A stretch of DNA of 64,000 nucleotides from Streptoalloteichus tenebrarius (lineage in GTDB: Bacteria; Actinomycetota; Actinomycetes; Mycobacteriales; Pseudonocardiaceae). The notes below the pieces were generated by a model. The model had not been told where the DNA came from. It did not search any database and saw only the letters and a list, made by a program, of their open reading frames with translations. Shown here one piece after another: positions 57,057-64,000 of this stretch. Position numbers and translations under genes: made by a program. Where the stretch lies: the NCBI RefSeq assembly GCF_024171885.1, contig NZ_JAMTCP010000017.1, positions 56,685 through 120,684 of the forward strand, read 5' to 3'. Every line of letters starts with the position of its first letter. Within the stretch, counting starts at the first letter, position 1.

Positions 57057-57974
57057 GTGCTCGTCACCGGGGAGCAGTTCGAGATCCGACGCGGCAACGC
57101 CCGTGCCGTCGTCACCGAGGTCGGCGCCACGCTGCGGGTGTTCGAGGTGGACGGCGCTCCGTACGTGGAGACGTTCGACGCCGACGAACCACCGCCGAGC
57201 GGCGCCGGCGCGGTGCTCGTGCCGTGGCCGAACCGGGTCGGCGACGGCCGGTGGACCTTCGAGGGCGAGCCGCAGCAGCTCGCGCTCAGCGAGCCCGCGC
57301 GGCACAACGCGATCCACGGTCTGACGCGGTACGCGTCGTGGCAGGTGGTGGACCGCGCCGAGGACTCCGTTCACCTGGCTACCCGCGTCAACGTGCAGCC
57401 GGGTTGGCCGGTCCCGCTGGGGGTCTCGGTCCGCTACGCCCTCACGGACCGGGGCCTGGAGGTCACGCACTCGGTGACCAACGAGGGGCGGCGGGCCGTC
57501 CCCTTCGGCATCGGCGCCCATCCCTATCCCCGAGCGGGCCACGCCGAGACCGACGACTGCGTGCTGGTCCTGGCCGCCGACACCGTGCTGCCGGTCGACG
57601 TGCGCCTGCTCCCCACCGGCCCCGCCCGCCCGGTCGGCGGCACCGAGCAGGACTTCCAGTCGCCGGGCCAGCCGCTGCGCCGGCTGAAGGTGGACACCGC
57701 CTTCGGCGGCTGCGCGCCCGACCCCGACGACCCCGAACAGCTCGTGCGGCACGCGGTGCACGTCCCGGACGGCACGGGAGTCGAGCTGTGGGCCGAGCCG
57801 GTGTTCCGGTGGGTGCAGGTCTACACCGCGAACCAGTTCCCCGGCAGGGGGCGGGCGATCGCGATCGAGCCCATGACCTGCCCGCCGGACGCGCTCAACT
57901 CCGGTGTGGACCTGCTGCGCGCCGAGCCGGGGGAGACCGTCACCGCGCGGTGGGGTCTGCGTCCGCTGCCCTGA
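57057..57974 (+). CDS. Aldose 1-epimerase family protein
   Basis: The 305-residue protein has the galactose mutarotase-like fold, with VPWPNRVGDGRWTF, HNAIHGLTRYASWQV (the conserved His region), GIGAHPYPR and a C-terminal AIAIEPMTCPPDALNSG with the catalytic Glu. It probably interconverts sugar anomers; the sugar is unknown. The gene ends six bases before the convergent CPBP gene. Confidence 0.92.
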   Translation: MLVTGEQFEIRRGNARAVVTEVGATLRVFEVDGAPYVETFDADEPPPSGAGAVLVPWPNRVGDGRWTFEGEPQQLALSEPARHNAIHGLTRYASWQVVDRAEDSVHLATRVNVQPGWPVPLGVSVRYALTDRGLEVTHSVTNEGRRAVPFGIGAHPYPRAGHAETDDCVLVLAADTVLPVDVRLLPTGPARPVGGTEQDFQSPGQPLRRLKVDTAFGGCAPDPDDPEQLVRHAVHVPDGTGVELWAEPVFRWVQVYTANQFPGRGRAIAIEPMTCPPDALNSGVDLLRAEPGETVTARWGLRPLP

Positions 57975-57980
57975 GCCCGC

Positions 57981-58871
57981 TCACAGCAGCGGCGCCACGA
58001 GCGGCGCGGCGTTGACCACGCCGTGGACGACGAGGATCGGCCACATCCGGCGGTAGCGGCTCCACAGGTAGCCGAGGAAGAGCCCCTGCACGCCCTGGCT
58101 GACGAGGACCGACGCCAGGTCCAGGGGAAGGGGGCCGCCGCCCTGGATGCCGACGTGCCACGCCGCCCACACCAGCGAGGCCAGCACGATCGCCGGCCAG
58201 CGGCCGAGGAGCGCCTCCCAGCGGGTCTGGAGCCACCGCCGGTAGAAGACCTCCTCGACGACGCCGTTGACGACGAACCCGACGAGCAGGGTCAGGGCCA
58301 GCGCGGCCGGCTCGGCGACGGGCGCGTCCGTCGGCAGGGGCATGGACAGCGGCGACAGGTAGTTCACCCCGAACCACCCCGCCACCGCGACCCACGGCGC
58401 CCACCGACGTCCCGGCGGCGCGGCTGAGCGGAGGAACGTCGACGGTGTTCCTCGGCGGCGCGAGATCCAGAACAGCACGGCGGGAACGCCGAGCAGGAGC
58501 GGCAGTTTCAGCAGCGTGTGCGCTGGTTCGCCACCGCCGGCGAGGCGCAGCGCGACGGCGAAGAGCACGGCCGACGCCAGGAGGGTCAGGGCCTCGGCGC
58601 GCAGCGCCCGCGCCGCCCTCGGCTCCTCGGGGGTGTGCGGCGCGGCCTGGTCCCGTCCCGCTGGCACGAGGCGGACGAGCGCGAGGCCGACGAGCGCGGG
58701 AGCCCACCGCACCCACATCGGGACCGTGTCGCCGTGGTCGGCGGAGTAGCGGACCCCGGTGTGGCCGGTGAGGAGGAGCCCGACGACGGAACCCACGATC
58801 ACCAGGAGCCCGGCGACCAGGACGACCGTCCCCGACGCCTGGGCGCGCGGAACCCGTGTGATCGAGTCCAT
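57981..58871 (-). CDS. CPBP-family intramembrane metalloprotease
   Basis: The 296-residue protein has about seven membrane helices and the CPBP (Rce1-like) motifs: EEVFYRR near 200 and WAAWHVGIQ, with a final conserved Asn (HGVVNA). These residues bind zinc or water in related proteases. The target is unknown. It is convergent with the epimerase gene. Confidence 0.88.
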   Translation of the reverse strand: MDSITRVPRAQASGTVVLVAGLLVIVGSVVGLLLTGHTGVRYSADHGDTVPMWVRWAPALVGLALVRLVPAGRDQAAPHTPEEPRAARALRAEALTLLASAVLFAVALRLAGGGEPAHTLLKLPLLLGVPAVLFWISRRRGTPSTFLRSAAPPGRRWAPWVAVAGWFGVNYLSPLSMPLPTDAPVAEPAALALTLLVGFVVNGVVEEVFYRRWLQTRWEALLGRWPAIVLASLVWAAWHVGIQGGGPLPLDLASVLVSQGVQGLFLGYLWSRYRRMWPILVVHGVVNAAPLVAPLL

Positions 58872-58990
58872 GGTTCGAGCGTTCCAGGACGGGGCCCGGA
58901 CACGGGGTGAGTGCACCCGGCTGCCGTCCGACAACTGCCCGGGTCGCCGAGTCCGATCACGGAGCGCAAAAAATTCTGCTGGCGTCACCG

Positions 58991-59020
58991 TTGTCGAGTA
59001 CCCCGAGTGGTCGTTAGCGT
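58991..59020 (+). promoter_or_regulatory. Complete leaderless promoter of the amidohydrolase gene
   Basis: TTGTCG (58991-58996) and TAGCGT (59015-59020) are 18 bases apart and the ATG is eight bases downstream. This is the clearest two-box promoter in the window. The 15-bp palindrome GTTAGCGTAGCTAAC (59013-59027) covers the -10 box and could be an operator. Confidence 0.6.
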
Positions 59021-59028
59021 AGCTAACC

Positions 59029-60240
59029 ATGCGACTTGCGATCACTGGTGGGTATGTCGTGCCGGTCGACGGGGACCCGATCGAGGGCGGCACGGTGCTG
59101 GTCGAGGACGGGCGGATCACCGCCGTCGGCCCGGCCGGCGAGGTGACGGTCCCGGCGGACGCCGAGGTGGTGGACGCCGCGGGGCAGTGGGTGCTGCCCG
59201 GGTTCGTCGAGGCCCACGGCCACGTCGGCGTCTGCGAGGAGGGCGAGGGCTGGGCCGGCGAGGACACCAACGAGATGACCGACCCGGTCGGCGCCCGGCT
59301 CCGGGCGCTCGACGCCATCAACCCGGCCGACGTCGGCTTCGTCGACGCGCTCTCCGGCGGCGTCACGACCGTGGTGGTCAAGCCGGGATCGGGCAACCCC
59401 ATCGGAGGTCGCACCGTCGCCGTGAAGTGCTGGGGCCGCACGGTCGACGACATGCTGATCCGCGAGACCAGCGTGAAGAGCGCGCTCGGCGAGAACCCCA
59501 AGCGGGTCTACGGCAACAAGGACAAGACGCCCTCCACCCGGCTCGGCGTCGCCGCCATCATCCGCGACGCGCTCACCAAGGCCGAGGACTACCGCGCCCG
59601 CCGCGACCACGCCCGCGCCGAGAACAAGCCGTTCGACCGCGACACCACGATGGAGACGCTGGTCAGCGTGCTCGACGGCGAGCTGCCGTGGTGCCAGCAC
59701 TCCCACCGGGCCGACGACATCGCCACCGCGATCCGGCTCGCCGAGGAGTTCGGCTACCGGCTGATCCTCAACCACGGCACCGAGGCCCACCTGCTGGCCG
59801 ACCTGATCGCCGAGAAGCGCATCCCGGTCATCTCCGGCCCGCTCATCGTCGGCCGCTCCAAGGTCGAGGTGCGGCAGCGCACCTTCCGCAACCCCGGCAT
59901 CCTCGACCGCGCCGGCGTGACGATGGCGCTGACCACCGACCACCCGGTGGTGCCGATCAACTTCCTGGTGCACCAGGCGACCTTCGCGGTGAAGGAGGGC
60001 CTGGACCGCACCTCGGCGCTGCGCTCCATCACCAGCAACCCCGCCGAGATCATGGGCCTGCACGACCGCGTCGGCGCGCTGCGGCCCGGCCTGGACGCCG
60101 ACATCGTCCTCTGGTCCGGCGACCCGCTCGACGTCATGAGCCGCGCGATGCGCGTCTTCGTCAACGGCCGCGAGGTGTACCACTTCGACACCGAGAGCGG
60201 CGAAGGCGTGGTGGCCGACCCGTTCTACCGCGAGGGCTGA
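59029..60240 (+). CDS. Amidohydrolase (imidazolonepropionase-like)
   Basis: The 403-residue metal-dependent hydrolase has the HxH in GFVEAHGHVGV, later histidines in WCQHSHRADD and LNHGTEAHL, and the metal-binding Asp in LTTDHPVV. The end shows NPAEIMGLHDRVGALRPGLDADIVLWSGDPLD, typical of the family. The exact substrate cannot be named. It carries its own leaderless promoter. Confidence 0.9.
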   Translation: MRLAITGGYVVPVDGDPIEGGTVLVEDGRITAVGPAGEVTVPADAEVVDAAGQWVLPGFVEAHGHVGVCEEGEGWAGEDTNEMTDPVGARLRALDAINPADVGFVDALSGGVTTVVVKPGSGNPIGGRTVAVKCWGRTVDDMLIRETSVKSALGENPKRVYGNKDKTPSTRLGVAAIIRDALTKAEDYRARRDHARAENKPFDRDTTMETLVSVLDGELPWCQHSHRADDIATAIRLAEEFGYRLILNHGTEAHLLADLIAEKRIPVISGPLIVGRSKVEVRQRTFRNPGILDRAGVTMALTTDHPVVPINFLVHQATFAVKEGLDRTSALRSITSNPAEIMGLHDRVGALRPGLDADIVLWSGDPLDVMSRAMRVFVNGREVYHFDTESGEGVVADPFYREG

Positions 60241-60248
60241 CCACCGCG

Positions 60249-60286
60249 GGCTGGCCTTGCGCGTGGCGCGACGCGCAAGGCCAGCC
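60249..60286. terminator. Bidirectional 16-bp hairpin terminator
   Basis: Arms 60249-60264 and 60271-60286 pair perfectly with a 6-base loop, between the convergent amidohydrolase and PPE-like genes. Confidence 0.88.
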
Positions 60287-60291
60287 ACCCG

Positions 60292-61617
60292 CTATCCGCC
60301 GATGACGGGCGGTGCGACCCGGCGGCCGTCACCCCAGTGCTCGTCCGTGGGCTGCACGTACTTGTTCTCGTGCTCCGAGTCCTCCCCGCCCTGACCACCC
60401 GGGCGGGCGCCCGCCATGCCCGGCGCTCCGGCCGTGCCAGGCGCTCCCGGCCGTCCCGGCGCGGCGGAGCCCTGCGGCCCGAAGCCCACCGGACCCTGGC
60501 CCGGCATTCCGGCGCCCGCGAACCCGCCCCGGCCCAGCGGGCCGCCCTGCCCTGGGCCACCGGGACCACCAGGGCCACCGGGAACACCGCCAGGACCGCC
60601 GCCCACTCCGCCGAACCGGCCACCCGGGAGACCACCGCCGGGCGTCCCGCCGCCCGAGAACCCGCCACGCGGACCGAACCCACCGGGGCCGGAGAACGGA
60701 ACCGGACCGAAGCCGGGAGGCGGACCACCCACGGGAGTGGGACCGCCCGGCGGGACCACGGGAGGCGGCGGGGGAGTGGGACCGGTGGGCGGAACGACAG
60801 ACTGCTTGCTGACCAGTGCGGGCTCGTCTCCCGGCAGGGGCCGGGAGCCCAGCGGATCCACGACCGCGCCACCGCCCGGCGGACGCTGGTTCGGGAACTG
60901 GTTCTGCTCGTCCTGCGGCCGATGGTCCACCGGCCGCTCGTAGTACGTGGGCCGCGTGTACGTCGGCCGATCGGAGTCGTCGCCGCCGCGCCGCGCCCAG
61001 TGGTCGCTGGTTCCTGGGTAGTCGATCCGGTTGTCGTGCGACGTCGTCGTCTGGTCGCTGGTGTCGACCGTCACCTTCGGTGCGACCGGGTACGGCGCGA
61101 GGCTCGTCGTCGTGCTCTCGGTGCTTTCGGTGTACCGCATGTACAGGGCGCGGGCCGCGTCCGAGTTCTGCTGCGCGGCCTCCTCCTGCTTCTCCGCGTC
61201 GGTCTTGTCCCCCCACAGGTGGTTCCAGCCCCGCGAGAACACGTTGTCGGTCGCCGTGACCTTCACCGGGGCCGGCATGCTGTCCCGCACGGCCGTGAAG
61301 TGGTTGGTCTGGTCGGAGACCGCCTGCGCCATCGACTCCGACACGGCCTTGGCGTCCCGCACGAACTGGGCCATGGGGGAGAGCGCGCTGGTGAACGCCT
61401 CAGCGGCCTGCCCCTGCCAGACCGGGTTGACCTTGCGCATCGTCTCGGTGATGAGCGAGTCGACCTCGTTGAACTTGGTGCCCACCCGTTCCCGCCACGC
61501 GGCGGCGGCGCTGGACATCCCTCCCGGTCCCGCGCCACCGTGGAGTTCGTCGTAGATCCTCTGATGGTCGAAGGCCGCGCGTGGAGTCCCCGGCACCTTT
61601 CTGTCAAACGGCCACAT
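60292..61617 (-). CDS. PPE-like (WXG100 superfamily) protein with Gly/Pro-rich tail
   Basis: The 441-residue protein starts with a helical domain (about 1-165) of the PPE/WXG100 type, including WRERVGTKFNEVDSLITETMRKVNPVWQGQAAEAF. The C-terminal 250 residues are acidic at first, then a long Gly/Pro-rich stretch. It has no signal peptide. The layout fits a type VII secretion substrate paired with the small helical protein encoded two genes upstream. ATG at 61617 follows a GGGGG site; a GTG at 61623 is possible. No secretion ATPase is in the window. Confidence 0.78.
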   Translation of the reverse strand: MWPFDRKVPGTPRAAFDHQRIYDELHGGAGPGGMSSAAAAWRERVGTKFNEVDSLITETMRKVNPVWQGQAAEAFTSALSPMAQFVRDAKAVSESMAQAVSDQTNHFTAVRDSMPAPVKVTATDNVFSRGWNHLWGDKTDAEKQEEAAQQNSDAARALYMRYTESTESTTTSLAPYPVAPKVTVDTSDQTTTSHDNRIDYPGTSDHWARRGGDDSDRPTYTRPTYYERPVDHRPQDEQNQFPNQRPPGGGAVVDPLGSRPLPGDEPALVSKQSVVPPTGPTPPPPPVVPPGGPTPVGGPPPGFGPVPFSGPGGFGPRGGFSGGGTPGGGLPGGRFGGVGGGPGGVPGGPGGPGGPGQGGPLGRGGFAGAGMPGQGPVGFGPQGSAAPGRPGAPGTAGAPGMAGARPGGQGGEDSEHENKYVQPTDEHWGDGRRVAPPVIGG

Positions 61618-61644
61618 GGCCACACCCCCTTCGTCGTGCTCAGA

Positions 61645-62223
61645 TCAGTTTGCAGGCGGAAGGTTCGACAACACCATCCCGGCCACCTTCTCGGCGAACG
61701 CGCAGCGGTCCTTGTACTCCGGCTTGGCGTCCCGACGTACGGTCAAGCTGACGGTGAACGCCTGCGTGTCAGAGACGCCCACTCCGAGAGCGCAGGACAT
61801 GCCCGCCTTGTTGTAACGAAGACCGGGGTGTCCGTGGATGGTGGTTTCCTCGGAGTCGGCCTTCCGGTTGGCATAGAGATTCGCCAGCCCTCGACCCTGG
61901 GTTGTGTCCGGTGCGACAGCCACACCCAGGTTGTCATTAAGCCAGTCGCAGTACTTTTCTCCCCACGGTGATTGCTTTGTGCTTGGGTTGCTGGCGCCGA
62001 GTTCTTGGAGTTGTTGGGGCGCGAGGAGTTGGCATGGGTCGGCGATGGCCTTGAGGTTCTTCGGGGTGGCCACCTTCGGTGCGCCGTTGTCGATTGCTGC
62101 CGTGCTGGTCGCCGCGCTGCTCTGGCTCCCGCTGGATGTGGAGGCTAGGCCGGGTGTTGTGCTGGTGCAGGCTGCTAGCCCCAGTCCGGCCACTGCTACA
62201 GGAATAATCGCTGTACGCCGCAT
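61645..62223 (-). CDS. DUF3558 lipoprotein (paralogue 1)
   Basis: The 192-residue precursor has a lipoprotein signal (GLGLAAC, Cys19) followed by a Ser/Thr-rich linker and the DUF3558 domain with DPCQLLAPQQLQELG, GVAVAPDTTQGRG, a second Cys and RCAFAEKVAGMVLSNLPP. The function is unknown. It overlaps nothing but starts 16 bases after the stop of paralogue 2, within one operon. Confidence 0.87.
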   Translation of the reverse strand: MRRTAIIPVAVAGLGLAACTSTTPGLASTSSGSQSSAATSTAAIDNGAPKVATPKNLKAIADPCQLLAPQQLQELGASNPSTKQSPWGEKYCDWLNDNLGVAVAPDTTQGRGLANLYANRKADSEETTIHGHPGLRYNKAGMSCALGVGVSDTQAFTVSLTVRRDAKPEYKDRCAFAEKVAGMVLSNLPPAN

Positions 62224-62239
62224 CGGTGACTTGGTCCTA

Positions 62240-62845
62240 TCAGCTTGCCGGTGGCAGGTTGGACAGGACCATGCCGGCGACCTTCTCGATGAAGGCGCAG
62301 TGGTCACGATATTCGGGTTTCACGTCCCGGAGGACTGCCACATCCACAAGGAGTAGCTGGGTGTCGGAGGTTCCGACGTAGAGACCGCATGTCTTGGAGA
62401 ATTTTTCCACCCGCAATCCAGGATGGCCGTTGACGGAAGTTTTCTCAGAGTTGCTGAAATCCTTGCGATGAGCGTAGACGGCGGCCATTCCCTGGCCCTG
62501 GGTCGTGTCTGGCGCGACGTTGAGGTTCAGGTTGTCGTTGCGCCACGTGCATGAAGCTTCGCCCCACTTCGACTTGTCTGGGCGTGGCCCGCTGGCGCCG
62601 AGTTCTTGGAGTTGTTGGGGCGTGAGGAGTTGGCAGGGGTCGGTAATCGCCTTGAGGTTCTTTGGACTGGTTACCTTTGGCGCGCCGTTGTCGGTCGCCG
62701 CCGTGCTGGTCGCCGCACTGATCTCGGCAGATGTGGGCGTGGACGGCTGGCCGGACGTCGTGCTCGTACACGCAGCCGTCGCCATTACGACTGAAGAAAG
62801 GAAGACGACCGCTGCTGAGAAACGTCGTGCGTGCGTCACGTTCAC
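62240..62845 (-). CDS. DUF3558 lipoprotein (paralogue 2)
   Basis: The 201-residue precursor has a lipobox ATAAC and the same DUF3558 domain as paralogue 1, with LTPQQLQELGASGP and HCAFIEKVAGMVLSNLPPAS. Long stretches are nearly identical in DNA to the other two copies. The GTG start overlaps the stop of the PE-like gene by four bases. Confidence 0.87.
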   Translation of the reverse strand: MNVTHARRFSAAVVFLSSVVMATAACTSTTSGQPSTPTSAEISAATSTAATDNGAPKVTSPKNLKAITDPCQLLTPQQLQELGASGPRPDKSKWGEASCTWRNDNLNLNVAPDTTQGQGMAAVYAHRKDFSNSEKTSVNGHPGLRVEKFSKTCGLYVGTSDTQLLLVDVAVLRDVKPEYRDHCAFIEKVAGMVLSNLPPAS

Positions 62846-63243
62846 ATCCGGGAGTTTTGGTCGGCCTGCTGGTAGGTTTTGGTGAGAGCGTCAATTTGGT
62901 CGATGATGTCCTGAAGGCGCTGGACACCGTCGTCGATGGCATTGAGCAGCGTTCCGTTCCCGCCGTCGACCCGCTCGGCAAAGCGTCTCACGGCCTGCTT
63001 GCTGACTTCGTCGTCTCCAGGTGCTGGGATTGTCTGGAGGGGGTAGGCCTCACGTCGTATGGCGAGGAGCTTGTCCTGGGCTTGTTGGAGGCCGGCGCGG
63101 AGGGTGGGGAGTTGGTCGGGGTCGACGGTGAAGGAGGCTTGGTGGACGCCGCCGGCTCCGTCGTTCACCCAGGTTCGGAGGGTGGCCATCATGGAGGTCA
63201 TCAGGTCTGTCTGGCCGTTGGTGGCTGGGGTGTTGTCGGGCAT
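62842..63243 (-). CDS. Small helical PE/WXG100-like protein
   Basis: The 133-residue protein is mostly helical and charged, with FTVDPDQLPTLRAGLQQAQDKLLAIR and a second helix from about 80 to 130. It has no signal peptide and no clear WXG motif. Its length and its position with a PPE-like gene and DUF3558 lipoproteins suggest a type VII secretion partner. The ATG has GGAGGAG upstream. The 247-base gap before it has no gene. Confidence 0.65.
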   Translation of the reverse strand: MPDNTPATNGQTDLMTSMMATLRTWVNDGAGGVHQASFTVDPDQLPTLRAGLQQAQDKLLAIRREAYPLQTIPAPGDDEVSKQAVRRFAERVDGGNGTLLNAIDDGVQRLQDIIDQIDALTKTYQQADQNSRM

Positions 63244-63490
63244 GGGTGTTCGCTCCTCCCCTGGCGAGCACTCTGTGACGTCCGTGTGTGCCCCATCGTG
63301 GCATGCGATCTTTGGTTCACGGATCAAGAACGGGTGAGATCCACGAGGCGCTGCGTCATTCGGGTGGTCTGTCGAGCGGCTTGTAGGGCCACGCAGGTGT
63401 TGTCGCCGTCCTTGACCACGGCCGCGTCGAGGTCGGCTCAGGACTGCTCGCCGTCCGCAACGATCAGTAGTCGACGCATTCCTGCTTGGC

Positions 63491-64000
63491 TCAGGATGCC
63501 GGTGGCAGGTTGGACAGGACCATGCCGGCGACCTTCTCGGCGAACGCGCACCGGTCCTTGTACTCCGGCTTGACATCCCGCCGAACTCCCACATCGGCTG
63601 AGAAGACCTGCTTGTCGGCAACACCGACGTAAACGCCGCAGGACATGCCCACCTTGTTGAAGCGAATGCCCGGATGACCGTTAATGGTGCTCTCTTCGGA
63701 GTTGTCGAAGCGTGCTCGGTTGGCATACACGCTGTCCATGCCCTGGGTTGTATATGGAACCAAACGTATCCGGAGATTGTCGTTCTGCCAGATGCAGGCA
63801 GGTTCCCCTGTCTGTGTCTTGTCGGGTCGAGGGTCGCTCGCGCCGATTTCCTGAAGTTGTTGGGGTGTGAGGAGTTGGCATGGGTCGGCGATGGCCTTGA
63901 GGTTCTTCGGGCTGGTCACCTTGGGTGCGCCGTTGCTGGTCGCCGCGCTGCTCTGGCTTCCGGTGGAGGTGGAGGCTAGGCCGGGCGTTGTGCTGGTGCA
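63491..64000 (-). CDS. DUF3558 lipoprotein (paralogue 3), 5' end beyond the window
   Basis: The visible 169 codons start after the lipobox Cys (CTSTTPGLASTSTG) and contain the full DUF3558 domain, from DPCQLLTPQQLQEIGASDP to RCAFAEKVAGMVLSNLPPAS. The signal peptide and start codon lie past base 64000. It is the third copy in 2.3 kb. Confidence 0.85.
   Translation of the reverse strand, partial: CTSTTPGLASTSTGSQSSAATSNGAPKVTSPKNLKAIADPCQLLTPQQLQEIGASDPRPDKTQTGEPACIWQNDNLRIRLVPYTTQGMDSVYANRARFDNSEESTINGHPGIRFNKVGMSCGVYVGVADKQVFSADVGVRRDVKPEYKDRCAFAEKVAGMVLSNLPPAS

Noticed and set aside
59013..59028. Second iron box before the amidohydrolase gene
   Set aside because: It shares TTAG and CTAACC with the IdeR consensus but the spacing between the halves is wrong.

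Overview
The window is GC-rich, densely coded DNA with many GTG and TTG starts. It carries DUF2771, DUF3027, DUF2530, DUF2537 and SepH genes, DUF3558 lipoproteins and an Rpf with a c-di-AMP riboswitch. This points to a filamentous actinomycete, most likely of the Pseudonocardiaceae (Saccharothrix, Actinosynnema or Lentzea type); the genus is inference. No rRNA, tRNA, phage or conjugation genes were seen. Most of it reads as core chromosome: the order moaC, mog, moaE, rpf, moaD, moaA, yccF, csp, DUF2771, MFS, DUF2530, MarR, trmH, DUF2537, sepH, serC, citrate synthase follows, from memory, M. tuberculosis Rv0864 to Rv0889, with insertions.

Layout. 0-11 kb: flavohemoglobin; molybdenum cofactor genes (moaC, a mog-moaE fusion, moaD, moaA) wrapped around an Rpf gene and a secreted phosphodiesterase-like gene; then a MarR regulator and a molybdate operon (HTH-Mop protein, modABC). 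11-20 kb: HAD phosphatases, an Nramp metal transporter, a cold-shock protein, lipoproteins and an MFS protein. 20-30 kb: DUF3027 plus a 1001-residue sacsin-like ATPase, a pentapeptide protein, a purine permease, MarR/MFS, a FetB-like permease and Fe/Mn superoxide dismutase. 30-39 kb: a WYL regulator with DUF3224, a glutamate-cysteine ligase-like enzyme, an rRNA methylase and a heterodimeric ABC exporter. 39-40 kb: an IS5-type relic. 40-46 kb: LysR/YciI/F420-type oxidoreductase, SepH, SerC, a SEC-C protein and citrate synthase. 47-52 kb: urease operon ureABCFGD. 52-60 kb: PdxH, MFS, a degenerate CRISPR-like array without cas genes, an APC permease, an epimerase, a CPBP protease and an amidohydrolase. 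60-64 kb: PPE-like and PE-like proteins interleaved with three DUF3558 lipoprotein paralogues.

How the parts connect. Metal homeostasis recurs: molybdate uptake feeds molybdenum cofactor synthesis; the window also holds a nickel enzyme (urease), an Nramp transporter and a Fe/Mn-SOD. The last two each have a TTGCAA-N5 type inverted repeat like the nickel-responsive Nur box, and a near-perfect DtxR/IdeR iron box lies just before two strong hairpins where no gene is visible, a candidate iron-controlled small RNA. The rpf gene has two CRP-like sites, a promoter and a c-di-AMP riboswitch. Many genes have a TANNNT hexamer 6-8 nt before the start codon and no ribosome binding site, so leaderless translation appears common.

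Most unusual: the 16-unit CRISPR-like array at 54294-55443, with a 37-nt repeat, 35-38-nt spacers, constant ends but a variable middle, and a diverged copy of spacer 1 at its far end; a 125-base T-free purine tract behind moaD; and about 15 copies of a GTCC-N5-GGAC palindrome, mostly inside genes.
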